DNA from: Crocinitomicaceae bacterium
GTDB lineage: Bacteria > Bacteroidota > Bacteroidia > Flavobacteriales_D > Crocinitomicaceae
Assembly (NCBI GenBank): GCA_024639405.1
Contig: JAHEIL010000020.1
Location: forward strand, 1-64,000
Reading direction: 5' to 3'
DNA length: 64,000 nucleotides
A model generated the notes under the pieces. It ran no database searches. It was not told the DNA's origin and saw nothing but the letters and a program-made list of their open reading frames with translations. Both the position numbers and the translations under genes were made by a program. This document shows, one piece after another, positions 26,648-35,848 of the stretch (its first letter is position 1; each line of letters begins with the position of its first letter).

Positions 26648-29625
26648 TAAAATGGCTAAGTTTTCTTTGTTTATTGCTGACGTTTTCATTGAAAACACAA
26701 GGCCAATATTATTCTTTCTTAAATTTTTCTACAGCACAAGGTTTACCTCAGTCGCAAGTGACAGCCATAGATCAAGATGTTAATGGGTATTTATGGGTAG
26801 GAACACTGGGAGGAGTAACACGATTCAACGGAAAAGAATTTGTTACTTATACTTCGCAAAATGGTCTGTTAAACAACCGAATAAATTGTCTCAAATTCAT
26901 GGATCAACAACTATGGATTGGACATGAAGGTGGTATTTCGATTATTGAAAAAAATAACATTAAAACTGTAAAATTTACAAAACCATATAACAATGCTGTT
27001 GTTGTAAAAATTATAAAATTCAAACAACATTATCTTGTTGCAACGAATAATAACGGACTTTTTGAAATCAAACAACAACATCTAATTCCGATTCAATTCT
27101 CAGATCAACACATTCAAATCGCTGGAAATCTTAAATTAAATATAAAACAATTTGAAGATCAATCAATTAGGGATTTAGTAATCTTCAAAAATCAACTTAT
27201 AATCGCAACAAATGATGCGTTATTTTTTACGAAAAATTTGAGAAAATTTGAGAAACTAAACTCAAACCTCACCATTTCAAGCATGTCTGTATTGAAAAAT
27301 ACGATTGCTATTACTACTTTTTCAAACGGTTTGTATTTATTGAATCCTTCCTCTAAACTACTAACAAAAATAAAAGGAATTAACCCTGAAGATATCCTGG
27401 TAAATTGTATCTCTGATAATGAAAATAACACATTATGGGTTGCCGCAAACAACGGGATATACAAAATAGTGAATGGTAAAATCTCTTTAAAACTGAACAA
27501 AGAAAATGGCCTTCAATCTGAAAGTATCCGAACGCTCTTCAAAGATCAAACAGGGAAAATTTGGATGGGAACAGAAGGAAAAGGTCTCTTTCAATTCATA
27601 GGAGAAAAAATCGTTCATTACAACACCAATAATGGATTGACCTCAGATTTGATCTTATCAATCAACAAAGACAAAGACAATAAATTTTGGATTGGGACCT
27701 TAGAAAATGGAGTGGATGTTTTATCAAAAAACAACATACAACATGCGTACAATTTTGAGAATAGCAATACTGTTTGGACAAGTTTATTGGATGTAGATCA
27801 AAAAAATTGGTTTGGTACAAACTTTGGACTTATTGCGGTTTCAAAAACAGGTAAACAACAAGGTTATTTCAAGGAAAACGGCTTGCCAAGTGACAAGATT
27901 TCTGTACTTTATTCCGATGGGTTAAATTCTTTCTTTGTGGGAGGATACAACGGAGTTTCTCACTATAAAAACGGGCGTTTTACACGACTAAAATGCAAGG
28001 AAAAAATCACAGTTCGTTCGATTTGTAAATTTTCAAACAGTTATTTTTGTGCAACAGACAAGGGACTTTTTGTTATTAAAAACAAGGAATTAAAACGTTG
28101 GAATAATTGGGACAAAACATGTTATTCACTATGTGTTGATTATCAAAAGAGGTTATGGGTTGGAACAGAAAATGGGTTGTTTTACATTGTTAAAAATCAA
28201 TTGAAACGCTTTAATTTTTCCAAAACACCAGCATCTAACTTTATCAATTTTTTAAATTTTTCCAATCACCAATTATATGTTGGAACAAACAATGGTGTTT
28301 TTGTCATTTCTGCAATGGAACATCCCGAAATGCTTGTGAAAAATTATGGTTTAGCAGAGGGAATTGTTGACCTTGAAACAAATATGAATGCAAGTTATGT
28401 GGCTAAAAATGGGAAGTTTTGGTTTGGAACCCCATCAGGATTGGTTAGTCTTACGATGGAGAAAATTATCAAAAATAAGGAGCAGCCGCAACTTTCATTG
28501 AAATCGATTTTAATTAATTTCCAAACGAATTTATTTGATAATTTTTCATCCAACTTTACTTCAATTAAAAAACCGATTCAATTGAATCTAGCATACAATA
28601 AAAACAACATTACAATTGAAATGGATGGAATTTCATTGTCAAATTACACAAAACTTTCCTATCAGTTCTTGTTGGAAGGTCAAGATGAAAATTGGACACC
28701 TTTAACACCCAATTCAACCATAACTTACAGTGGACTAAGTGCAGGAGATTATCGCTTTTTTGCCCGAGCAATCGATCAAAATGGCAATGTTTCGAACGTG
28801 ATTACAATTCCTATTACCATCCAGCAAGCATTCTATAAAACGTACTGGTTTATTTCTTTAGTTGTTCTACTTATCAGTTTTGTCGTCTACAAATTAATCA
28901 AACTTCGAATTGAACGCGAACGTGAAAAAAATGAAAATGAACGTTTAAGCTATAAAGCAAAATTAAATAGCTTGGAACAAAAATCATTGAATGCAAGTAT
29001 GAACCGTCATTTCATATTTAATTCCTTGAATTCGATTCAGTATTTCATCAACACACAAGACCGAAAATCAGCCAATCAATTTTTAACCAATTTTGCGCAA
29101 TTGATTCGGAAAAACTTGGATTCTTCTGAAGAAGGAAACATGGTTACGTTAGCACAAGAGATTGAACGCATTAACTTGTATTTAAGTTTAGAACAGATGC
29201 GCTTCAATAAACGTTTTGTATATTCCATTGATTGTCCTGATGAAATTGACCAAGAGGCTATTATTATCCCTGCAATGATGTTGCAACCATTCATTGAGAA
29301 TAGCATCATTCATGGGATATTGCCCAATGAGGAAAAAGAAGGGAGAATTACAGTAACTTTTTCCATTGAACAACCTTCTACATTGGTGATTCAGATTGAC
29401 GACAATGGTGTTGGAATTGAACACAGTATGAATAGCAAAGTGAAATACGATGGCGACCACAAATCGCAAGGTATGGAAATAACGTCCAAACGAATTGATT
29501 TATTGAAAATGATTTCAAGTAACAAATTTGACCTTATTGGTCCTGTACAATTAGAAGATGAAAACCGTTTAATCAATGGAACGCGCGTTACACTCAAATT
29601 TTACATAGAACATTTGGAAAACTAA
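26644..29625 (+). CDS. Two-component regulator propeller histidine kinase (LytS-type kinase domain)
   Basis: 993-residue membrane sensor kinase. A signal-like N terminus ends near LKTQGQYYS. It is followed by an extracytoplasmic beta-propeller of reg_prop repeats (DVNGYLWVGTLGGVTRFNG, ENNTLWVAANNGIYKI, QTGKIWMGTEGKGLFQF and more), then a Y_Y_Y domain (LSYQFLLEGQDENW, SAGDYRFFARAIDQNGNVS) and one transmembrane helix around residue 735-755. A coiled linker leads to the His_kinase domain with MNRHFIFNSLNSIQYF (His near residue 789) and a HATPase with QIDDNGVGIE. This architecture belongs to LytTR-coupled kinases of Bacteroidota rather than the hybrid carbohydrate sensors. Overlaps its response regulator by 4 bp. 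Confidence 0.94.
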   Translation: MIKWLSFLCLLLTFSLKTQGQYYSFLNFSTAQGLPQSQVTAIDQDVNGYLWVGTLGGVTRFNGKEFVTYTSQNGLLNNRINCLKFMDQQLWIGHEGGISIIEKNNIKTVKFTKPYNNAVVVKIIKFKQHYLVATNNNGLFEIKQQHLIPIQFSDQHIQIAGNLKLNIKQFEDQSIRDLVIFKNQLIIATNDALFFTKNLRKFEKLNSNLTISSMSVLKNTIAITTFSNGLYLLNPSSKLLTKIKGINPEDILVNCISDNENNTLWVAANNGIYKIVNGKISLKLNKENGLQSESIRTLFKDQTGKIWMGTEGKGLFQFIGEKIVHYNTNNGLTSDLILSINKDKDNKFWIGTLENGVDVLSKNNIQHAYNFENSNTVWTSLLDVDQKNWFGTNFGLIAVSKTGKQQGYFKENGLPSDKISVLYSDGLNSFFVGGYNGVSHYKNGRFTRLKCKEKITVRSICKFSNSYFCATDKGLFVIKNKELKRWNNWDKTCYSLCVDYQKRLWVGTENGLFYIVKNQLKRFNFSKTPASNFINFLNFSNHQLYVGTNNGVFVISAMEHPEMLVKNYGLAEGIVDLETNMNASYVAKNGKFWFGTPSGLVSLTMEKIIKNKEQPQLSLKSILINFQTNLFDNFSSNFTSIKKPIQLNLAYNKNNITIEMDGISLSNYTKLSYQFLLEGQDENWTPLTPNSTITYSGLSAGDYRFFARAIDQNGNVSNVITIPITIQQAFYKTYWFISLVVLLISFVVYKLIKLRIEREREKNENERLSYKAKLNSLEQKSLNASMNRHFIFNSLNSIQYFINTQDRKSANQFLTNFAQLIRKNLDSSEEGNMVTLAQEIERINLYLSLEQMRFNKRFVYSIDCPDEIDQEAIIIPAMMLQPFIENSIIHGILPNEEKEGRITVTFSIEQPSTLVIQIDDNGVGIEHSMNSKVKYDGDHKSQGMEITSKRIDLLKMISSNKFDLIGPVQLEDENRLINGTRVTLKFYIEHLEN

Positions 29626-29665
29626 AATAAATAATTTACTTTCGTTTTAATTAATTGTGTCAACT

Positions 29666-29887
29666 ATGAAAAAATTAATAAGTTTTGCGATTCTAGCTTT
29701 GGTTTTAACTGTAACAAGTTGCCAAAAAGAAACGATTGTACCTAATACAGTTGAAGAAAATCGCTTAAAATCAACACCAGTTTTTGTAAATACGAATACT
29801 GAGAATACAAGTGACGCAACTTCTGATGGTGACATTACGGATCCAAATTACGATCCTGAACGCTACAAACGCAAGAAAAAAATGTAA
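29666..29887 (+). CDS. Small lipoprotein, 73 residues
   Basis: The product starts MKKLISFAILALVLTVTSC, a signal peptide with a lipobox ending in Cys19. A short hydrophilic tail follows, rich in Asn, Thr and Asp and ending in a Lys/Arg cluster (YKRKKKM). A GTG nine bases upstream could also start the frame, but ATG is the better choice. It lies 40 bp after the histidine kinase stop and directly before a terminator, so it is probably the last gene of that operon or a short independent transcript. I do not recognise a family. A role as an accessory to the sensor is speculation. Confidence 0.65.
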   Translation: MKKLISFAILALVLTVTSCQKETIVPNTVEENRLKSTPVFVNTNTENTSDATSDGDITDPNYDPERYKRKKKM

Positions 29888-29895
29888 CAATATAG

Positions 29896-29928
29896 TAAAA
29901 GCCTCACTGATGTGAGGCTTTTTTTTGC
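29896..29928 (+). terminator. Rho-independent terminator after the kinase/lipoprotein operon
   Basis: AAAAGCCTCAC (29897-29907) pairs perfectly with GTGAGGCTTTT (29912-29922) around a TGAT loop and is followed by more T residues. Confidence 0.9.
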
Positions 29929-30048
29929 GCTACTATTTTTAGAATCAATCAAAAAACCACACACTAAATCAAGCATACCACTCACAATTTTCAACTATTT
30001 AATTCATGATTATTGCGTAAATTCAACAAACAAGTTCATACTACTGCA

Positions 30049-31581
30049 ATGGAAGAAAAAAACAAATTGGTTAAAGACGATTTATTTGAATTGATTCAAT
30101 CGCTCACAAAATCTGAAAAACGTTACTTTAAAATTTATGCCTCTCGTCATATTATTGGTGAAGAAAAAAAATCAATACTTTTATTTGATTACTTAGATAA
30201 ACAAGCCACTTACAACCACCAAAAAACAATCGACTATTGCAAAAGTTTCATTAAAATGAAACAATTTTCAATTTCTAAAAATCGCTTATATACGTTTATT
30301 CTAAGTGCGTTAGATTTGTATTATGCTACAGCAACAATAGAAGCTCAAATCTATAAATTGTTGCATGCGTTTGAAATATTGTTCCGTAAATCACTGTATG
30401 CTCAATGTGCTAAAACCATTCAGAAAGCTGAAAAATTAGCTGAAAAACATGGGCTAATTCAACTTTTCCCAGAAATACAAAAACAACAAAAACGTTTGTT
30501 TGAAACAAAAAATCATACCGTTTTATCATTAAAAATGATTGATGCCATTCAGGCTAAAGACGCAGAGATTGCTCATGAAAATAATTTATATACGCAATTA
30601 TGGACACTAAAGAGCAAATTGTTTTATCAAATTGCAACAAAAGGGAATGCACGTACAACTGAAGAAATAGCTAGTTATCATGCTTTGCTTCAACAACTTC
30701 CAGCATTATCAGAAATAAAAGGAAGTGAAAACACCTATCTTTTCCACCATATCAAAAGTGCATGTGCTTTTGCATTGAGTGATTTTTTAGCTTCATTTTC
30801 ACATGTAAAAATTTTGATTGAACTCTTGGAAGCTCCAATTAAAATGGATGAAAAGAATACAAATCGGTATATCGCATTATTGTCCAATGCAATTCATTTA
30901 GCAGAGAAATTAGGAGAACAGAATTTAGCATCAAATTACTTACAACGCCTAAATAATTTACGTAATAATGAATTGGTTGTACATGCTGAAGATCTTCAAT
31001 TAAAATTAGTTGCTACAACTATAAGTATAAAATTAAATCTTTACATTCAACGCGGAGAAATTGACAGAGCAGAACGTATGATCACTTCTATCAAAGAAGA
31101 ATTGGAACGTTTTAAGGATAAAATGGCCTTGCCCAAAAAAGCCTATATTCTATTTAAAATAGCCGTAATTCATTTAGTGAAAGGCAACTATTCTCTCGCA
31201 TTAAAAGAAATCAATACTCTTTTGTCTTTACCTGGAATAGAACACGTTGAAACATTGTTTTCGCATGCTCAGTTGTTAGCAATATTAGTGCATTTGGAAT
31301 TGAAACACAACGATTTACTCGCCTACTCCCTTAAAAACACGCAACGTTATTTAAAAACAAGGCAACGCTTATTTGCTTTTGAAACCGTTTTTCTGAAAAA
31401 TATCACATCCATTTTAAAAGCACCGAATAGTATTGATGCGGAAGAACGTTGGGATCAATTGTTCCAAGATCTTTCAAAAATCGAATATACCAGTGATGAA
31501 TTAGAATTGTTTGATTTTCTGAAATGGGCCGAAGCAAAAAAAGGAAATTTAACGGCAATTTCAGTATTTCAAACCAATTAA
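30049..31581 (+). CDS. Conserved Bacteroidota hypothetical protein with helical repeats (KSEKRYFK type)
   Basis: 510-residue soluble protein, predicted almost entirely alpha-helical with TPR-like alternation of Ala, Leu and aromatic residues (RKSLYAQCAKTIQKAEKLAE, KGNYSLALKEINTLL). The N terminus DLFELIQSLTKSEKRYFKIY is the most distinctive part and recurs in unnamed Bacteroidota proteins I recall. There is no signal peptide and no catalytic motif. The frame can start at a TTG at 30013, but the ATG at 30049 is a more natural start. Likely a protein-interaction scaffold; function unknown. The stop shares TTAA with the convergent thiL gene. Confidence 0.8.
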   Translation: MEEKNKLVKDDLFELIQSLTKSEKRYFKIYASRHIIGEEKKSILLFDYLDKQATYNHQKTIDYCKSFIKMKQFSISKNRLYTFILSALDLYYATATIEAQIYKLLHAFEILFRKSLYAQCAKTIQKAEKLAEKHGLIQLFPEIQKQQKRLFETKNHTVLSLKMIDAIQAKDAEIAHENNLYTQLWTLKSKLFYQIATKGNARTTEEIASYHALLQQLPALSEIKGSENTYLFHHIKSACAFALSDFLASFSHVKILIELLEAPIKMDEKNTNRYIALLSNAIHLAEKLGEQNLASNYLQRLNNLRNNELVVHAEDLQLKLVATTISIKLNLYIQRGEIDRAERMITSIKEELERFKDKMALPKKAYILFKIAVIHLVKGNYSLALKEINTLLSLPGIEHVETLFSHAQLLAILVHLELKHNDLLAYSLKNTQRYLKTRQRLFAFETVFLKNITSILKAPNSIDAEERWDQLFQDLSKIEYTSDELELFDFLKWAEAKKGNLTAISVFQTN

Positions 31582-32609
31582 AAATGCTTCCAGCCTTGTG
31601 CTTTTAAAGTAATTGCTGAACCGTTTTTGTCGACGTAGTAGATTCCATCATTTTCATTCGTGATGTGTCCAATAACCGTCATGTGCGGATTGCCTTTGAT
31701 TTTATCAAAATCTTTTTGATCGATGGTGAACAATAATTCGTAATCTTCACCACCGTTGAGAGCGCAGGTGTTTGGATCTAAATTGAAATCGATTGCAGTC
31801 ATGGATGTTTTAGCATCGATTGGCACTTTCTCATCGTACACATGACAACCTACTTTACTTGCTTTACACAAGTGTAAAATTTCAGAAGCCAAGCCATCGG
31901 AAATATCAATCATTGCCGTTGGTTTCACCTCTAATTCTTTCAAATAACCGATGATATCTTTGCGTGCTTCTGGTTTTAATTGTCGTTCAATAATGTAATC
32001 GTGACCATCTAAATCTGGCTGAATGGATGGATTTGCTTTAAAGACTTCTTTTTCGCGCTCCAACACTTGTAACCCCATGTATGCGGCGCCTAAATCGCCT
32101 GTTACAACCAATAAATCGTATTCTTTTGCACCTGAACGATACACCACATCCTCTTTTTTGGCCGTACCTAAAACAGTTACATTGATCACCAATCCTGAAG
32201 TTGAAGAAGTGGTATCGCCACCTACTAAATCAACGCCGTAATTCGTACAAGCCAAGTGAATTCCTTCGTATAATTCTTCTAACGCTTCTAATGGAAAACG
32301 ACTCGAAACAGCTAAAGAAACAGTGATTTGTTGCGCTATTCCGTTCATCGCACAGATATCAGAAACATTCACTGCAACAGCTTTGTAGCCCAAATGTTTT
32401 AATGGCATGTACATCAAATTAAAATGTATGCCTTCCACCAACATATCTGTTGAAATCAATTGAACAGTATCCTCCGAAACTTGAATCACAGCGGCATCAT
32501 CACCAACACCAACGAGCGAATTTTCATTTTTCAATTCAAAGTTTTTAGTCAATTGATCAATTAAACCAAATTCCCCTAAATCACTAATATCTGTTGTTTT
32601 CTCGCTCAT
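31578..32609 (-). CDS. thiL: Thiamine-monophosphate kinase
   Basis: Phosphorylates thiamine monophosphate to the cofactor thiamine diphosphate. 343 residues of the PurM/AIRS-like ATP-grasp-free fold. The N-terminal SLVGVGDDAAVI holds metal-binding acidic residues. ISTDMLVEGIHF and AVNVSDICAMNG follow, then MIDISDGLASEILHL and NGGEDYELLFTI, all family hallmarks. It is the last of a leftward run with the small membrane protein and the nitroreductase. No other thiamine gene and no TPP riboswitch is visible here. Confidence 0.95.
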   Translation of the reverse strand: MSEKTTDISDLGEFGLIDQLTKNFELKNENSLVGVGDDAAVIQVSEDTVQLISTDMLVEGIHFNLMYMPLKHLGYKAVAVNVSDICAMNGIAQQITVSLAVSSRFPLEALEELYEGIHLACTNYGVDLVGGDTTSSTSGLVINVTVLGTAKKEDVVYRSGAKEYDLLVVTGDLGAAYMGLQVLEREKEVFKANPSIQPDLDGHDYIIERQLKPEARKDIIGYLKELEVKPTAMIDISDGLASEILHLCKASKVGCHVYDEKVPIDAKTSMTAIDFNLDPNTCALNGGEDYELLFTIDQKDFDKIKGNPHMTVIGHITNENDGIYYVDKNGSAITLKAQGWKHF

Positions 32610-32641
32610 GGTATTTTTTTTGTAAAGTTACGAATAACTTA

Positions 32642-33064
32642 TTAATTGATTTTTCTTCTTTTTGCTACTAACCATTTTGCTAAAAACATCATTGGGAAAT
32701 ACGCAACAACTAAATCTAACACATTGAACCAAATTGGAGCTGGTAAAACAGAAACCATGTATGCTCCTCCAAAAAAGAATAAGCCTGCAACGAAAAAACT
32801 GTAAAAATTACTGCGCTCTTTCATTAATATCGTCACAATCAATACTGCGATGAATGTTCCAAAAGCATGCGCTAAAAATGGAAATATAAAATGTTTCGCC
32901 TCCATGAATGGCATCGCTGCAATCAATCCTTTTTCAGTTGTAAGGTCAAAGCCTTTCGGCATAGAAATAATTGTTGGACCAATATTAATCAAGGCCATGT
33001 TCACATTTGCACCAACAAAAATGGCAACAATAAAAATTAAACTATTGATAAGTGCTCTTTTCAT
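32642..33064 (-). CDS. Hypothetical four-helix membrane protein, 140 residues
   Basis: Small integral membrane protein with four predicted helices (about 5-25, 60-80, 85-105 and 110-130) and a KRRKIN C terminus expected in the cytoplasm. The loop after helix 1 contains PKGFDLTTEKGLIAAMP, and helix 2 begins with conserved-looking polar residues EAKHFIFPFLAHAFGTF including two histidines. I recall such proteins as unnamed in Bacteroidota. It lies between the nitroreductase (17 bp) and thiL (32 bp) on the same strand. No function assigned. Confidence 0.75.
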   Translation of the reverse strand: MKRALINSLIFIVAIFVGANVNMALINIGPTIISMPKGFDLTTEKGLIAAMPFMEAKHFIFPFLAHAFGTFIAVLIVTILMKERSNFYSFFVAGLFFFGGAYMVSVLPAPIWFNVLDLVVAYFPMMFLAKWLVAKRRKIN

Positions 33065-33081
33065 ATGTGTAGATTTTACGT

Positions 33082-33804
33082 TTACAATTTAATGACTACT
33101 TCTTCTGATGGTACACGGAAACGCTCGCCCCAAATTCCTTTTTCTGTTCCTTTTCCAACGGCTACGACCATATTAATTTCTGCTTTACGCGGTAATTTTA
33201 ATGCGCGTTTCAAACGTAGTTCATCGAAACCTTCCAATGGACAAGAATGAAATCCTTCAGCTGCAATACCCAACATAAACGTTTGTGCAGCTAACGCACA
33301 TGATTTATGAGTAACGATTCGAATAGAAGCTTTACCACCTAATCTGAAAAATGGCTTTGTCAAACCTCCAAAAAAACTGATCGTTCTTCTAACGAAAGTC
33401 ATTAAGCCAAAAGGATCATTCGCATAAACCATTGGAACTAACTTAGAATAATACATCAATTGGTTTTTCTGCATTTTATTAGGCTCACCTGTTACTGTTT
33501 TTTGAACGTTTTCTAAATTCCACTTAGCTCTTTTTTTATAAAAATCTCTTCGTGTAACAAAGACTACTAGATGTTTCGCAGTCTTTGCAGCACTTTGATT
33601 CAAACACAAGGGTGCAATTTCTGCTAATTTCTCTGGAGATGCGATCCAATAAAACTCCCACAATTGCATGTTACTACTATTCGGTGACAATTGTGCGTGT
33701 TCTAATACTGTTGCGATAACTTCATCCGGCACTAAGGTGTTTTCATCAAATACTCTGTTGCTTCTTCTAAACTGAACGATTTCTTTAAAGGCGTTGGATT
33801 GCAT
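33082..33804 (-). CDS. Nitroreductase family protein
   Basis: 240-residue FMN-dependent oxidoreductase family. The N-terminal IVQFRRSNRVFDENTLVPDE matches the R-R-S-x-R motif that binds FMN phosphate. HAQLSPNSSNMQLWEFY is the substrate/FMN loop. SCALAAQTFMLGIAAEGFHSCPLEGFDE fits the typical second FMN motif, and VVAVGKGTEKG closes the domain. Substrate is unknown; members reduce nitro groups, quinones or flavin-bound substrates. Soluble, with no signal peptide. A terminator (33831-33862) separates it from superoxide dismutase upstream. Confidence 0.88.
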   Translation of the reverse strand: MQSNAFKEIVQFRRSNRVFDENTLVPDEVIATVLEHAQLSPNSSNMQLWEFYWIASPEKLAEIAPLCLNQSAAKTAKHLVVFVTRRDFYKKRAKWNLENVQKTVTGEPNKMQKNQLMYYSKLVPMVYANDPFGLMTFVRRTISFFGGLTKPFFRLGGKASIRIVTHKSCALAAQTFMLGIAAEGFHSCPLEGFDELRLKRALKLPRKAEINMVVAVGKGTEKGIWGERFRVPSEEVVIKL

Positions 33805-33830
33805 AATTTAATTAAAAATGTATAAAACTA

Positions 33831-33862
33831 AAAAAGGTCGCCTACAGACGTGACGACCTTTG
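33831..33862 (-). terminator. Rho-independent terminator of superoxide dismutase gene
   Basis: AAAGGTCG (33834-33841) pairs with CGACCTTT (33855-33862) across a 13-nt loop. On the minus strand it is followed by TTTTTTAG. It lies 17 bp past the sod stop. Confidence 0.75.
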
Positions 33863-33878
33863 TGTTATTGCTAGTATA

Positions 33879-34478
33879 TTATTTTGCAGCTGCAAACTTT
33901 TGAGCAACGAAATCCCAATTAATCACATTAAAAAATGCGTTGATGTAATCAGGACGACGATTTTGGTAATGCAAGTAATAAGCATGTTCCCAAACATCCA
34001 TCGCTAAAATTGCTGTTCCTTTGCAACCTTCGCCCATCACTGGATTATCTTGATTTGGTGTAGAACAAACTTCTAATTTTCCATTTGTAACACACAACCA
34101 AGCCCAACCAGAACCAAAACGAGTAGCGCCAGCTTTTGCGAACTCCGCTTTAAACGCTTCAAACGTTCCAAAAGCATCGTTAATTGCTTGTAATAATTGC
34201 CCTGTTGGTTCGCCTCCACCTTTTGGGCTCATACATTCCCAAAATAAATTATGGTTCCAAAAACCACCTCCATTGTTTCTAACGGCAGGTTTATCTTTAC
34301 AGTTTTGTAAAATTTCTTCAATTGTTTTTCCTTCTAAATCAGTTCCTGCAATAGCAGCATTTAGATTTGTAATGTATGCTTGATGGTGTTTTGAATGATG
34401 GATTTCCATTGTTCTAGCATCGATATGTGGCTCTAAAGCGTCATATGCATACGGTAATTTTGGTAATTCGAAAGCCAT
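33879..34478 (-). CDS. sodA: Superoxide dismutase, Fe/Mn family
   Basis: Disproportionates superoxide to peroxide and oxygen in the cytoplasm; no signal peptide. 199 residues. The four metal ligands fit His27, His76, Asp161 and His165 ([33 protein letters not shown]). The residue before FWNHN is Gly and a Gln lies in PNQDNPVMG (Gln143). This is the pattern of Mn-dependent or cambialistic enzymes rather than strict Fe-SOD, which has Gln at the first site. Metal choice still needs measurement. Single gene with its own terminator. Confidence 0.95.
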   Translation of the reverse strand: MAFELPKLPYAYDALEPHIDARTMEIHHSKHHQAYITNLNAAIAGTDLEGKTIEEILQNCKDKPAVRNNGGGFWNHNLFWECMSPKGGGEPTGQLLQAINDAFGTFEAFKAEFAKAGATRFGSGWAWLCVTNGKLEVCSTPNQDNPVMGEGCKGTAILAMDVWEHAYYLHYQNRRPDYINAFFNVINWDFVAQKFAAAK

Positions 34479-34549
34479 AATTTATGTATTTAGTTACTAT
34501 TATTTTGAATGATTCAAAATTAGAAATTTTTCTGAATCTAAATTGTTAA

Positions 34550-35839
34550 TTAATGTTGTTTTATTGCTTGGTATTTTTTCTCGTAACGTTGATATAAATC
34601 CGATTGGAAATTGGATGTTGGTACAAATGAACCATTGATTAAAATCATTGAAACTTGATTGGTGCGCATGTCCAATGCATTTCCTATAGATACAAATAAA
34701 CTTGCATATTTACCTGGCTCAATACTTCCATATTTTTCTGATACTCCGATGATTTTACAAGCATTCAATGAAATACTTTGAATGGCTTCTTCTTCTGTTA
34801 AACCATAAGCCATTGCTGTTCCTGCTTGAAAAGGTAAATTGCGAGCATTCATAGCTTCCATGTCGCCTTCATTTTGCAAACAAAATAGCACCCCTTCTTT
34901 TTGTAACAATGCTGGTAATCGAAAAGGCAAATCAATCGGGTCGTCTTCATTTTCAGGTAAACTGTGAGTTCTGCCAAGCATTACCGGGATGTTTGCATCT
35001 TTCAATTTGCGTGCTATCAGATGGCTATCGTAACCGCCAACAATCACTGGGAAAGGAATGTCAAAAAAGTGAACAAACTCAATAATATCAATTAATTGTT
35101 GAATTTCATTGGCATGAAAATAAATTCTTTTTTCAGCTGACAAACAGGGTATCATTGCATTTAAACGTAAATCATTTTTAAGTTCATTCTCGTTTTTTTG
35201 ATACGCTTTTACTAAATTAAAAAATGCATATAATTCTTCTTTTTGTTGTTGGTAATTTTTACTTTTAGATTTGTTAATCGCATCTTCGTTCCAGGTTCCT
35301 TGTATACTTTCGGGCCAATTTAGATGAACACCATCATCTTTAAAGATTGTGGCATCTTCCCAATTCCATCCGCTCATTGCCATTATAGAAGATGTTCCAG
35401 AAATTCTCCCACCACGCGGTGTCACTTGTGCGAAAAGCACCCCGTTTGTTCGAACCGTACTAATTACTTTAGATTCTGCATTGAATGCAATTTGAGAACG
35501 AATGTGCGGATTTAAATACCCAACTTCTTGAAAATCTCGTGTTGCCCGAACGGCATCAATCTCTGTGATTCCCAAAGTAGAATTCGGAGCAATGAATGCA
35601 GGATAAACATGTTGCCCTTTTAAATCGATAATGGTGTCCCATTCTGATTTATTATAAGTGCTAGAAAGTGCATTCTTTACAAAGTCGATCTTGCCATTTC
35701 GAATGCCAATTAAAGCAGTTTCAACAACTGTGCCATTCCCTTGGTGTAAAAAGCCATTTACCAATAGAATTGTTTGACTTTTCTGACTAAATACAGCGCC
35801 TATTATAAGGCAGCATACAACCAATAATTTATTTTTCAT
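34550..35839 (-). CDS. Exported amidohydrolase-family protein, probable pseudoenzyme
   Basis: 429 residues with a signal peptide ending near GAVFSQ. The fold follows the imidazolonepropionase-like amidohydrolases: AL-IRNGKIDFV, then KGQHVYPAFIAPNSTLG, and the closing SISLNACKIIGVSEKYGSIEPGKYASLFV. The metal-binding HxH, expected where HVYPAFIAPNSTLG stands (normally H-x-H after ID), is absent. The late catalytic Asp region reads FCLQNEGDMEA. It therefore probably does not bind the usual metal pair. It lies 9 bp after a 1000-residue protein with two more amidohydrolase domains on the same strand; the two may form a complex (inference). Confidence 0.83.
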   Translation of the reverse strand: MKNKLLVVCCLIIGAVFSQKSQTILLVNGFLHQGNGTVVETALIGIRNGKIDFVKNALSSTYNKSEWDTIIDLKGQHVYPAFIAPNSTLGITEIDAVRATRDFQEVGYLNPHIRSQIAFNAESKVISTVRTNGVLFAQVTPRGGRISGTSSIMAMSGWNWEDATIFKDDGVHLNWPESIQGTWNEDAINKSKSKNYQQQKEELYAFFNLVKAYQKNENELKNDLRLNAMIPCLSAEKRIYFHANEIQQLIDIIEFVHFFDIPFPVIVGGYDSHLIARKLKDANIPVMLGRTHSLPENEDDPIDLPFRLPALLQKEGVLFCLQNEGDMEAMNARNLPFQAGTAMAYGLTEEEAIQSISLNACKIIGVSEKYGSIEPGKYASLFVSIGNALDMRTNQVSMILINGSFVPTSNFQSDLYQRYEKKYQAIKQH

Positions 35840-35848
35840 AGTTCTCTT

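Noticed and set aside
27192-29597. Several leftward frames of 68-102 codons opposite the propeller histidine kinase
   Set aside because: All are within the coding region of the kinase and look like compositional shadows.
29912-30094. 60-codon frame after the kinase operon terminator
   Set aside because: It begins inside the terminator and overlaps the start of the next gene in another frame; no sign of a real product.
32610-32641. TPP riboswitch ahead of thiL
   Set aside because: Only 32 bp separate thiL from the upstream gene, far too short for a TPP aptamer, and no conserved core is seen.
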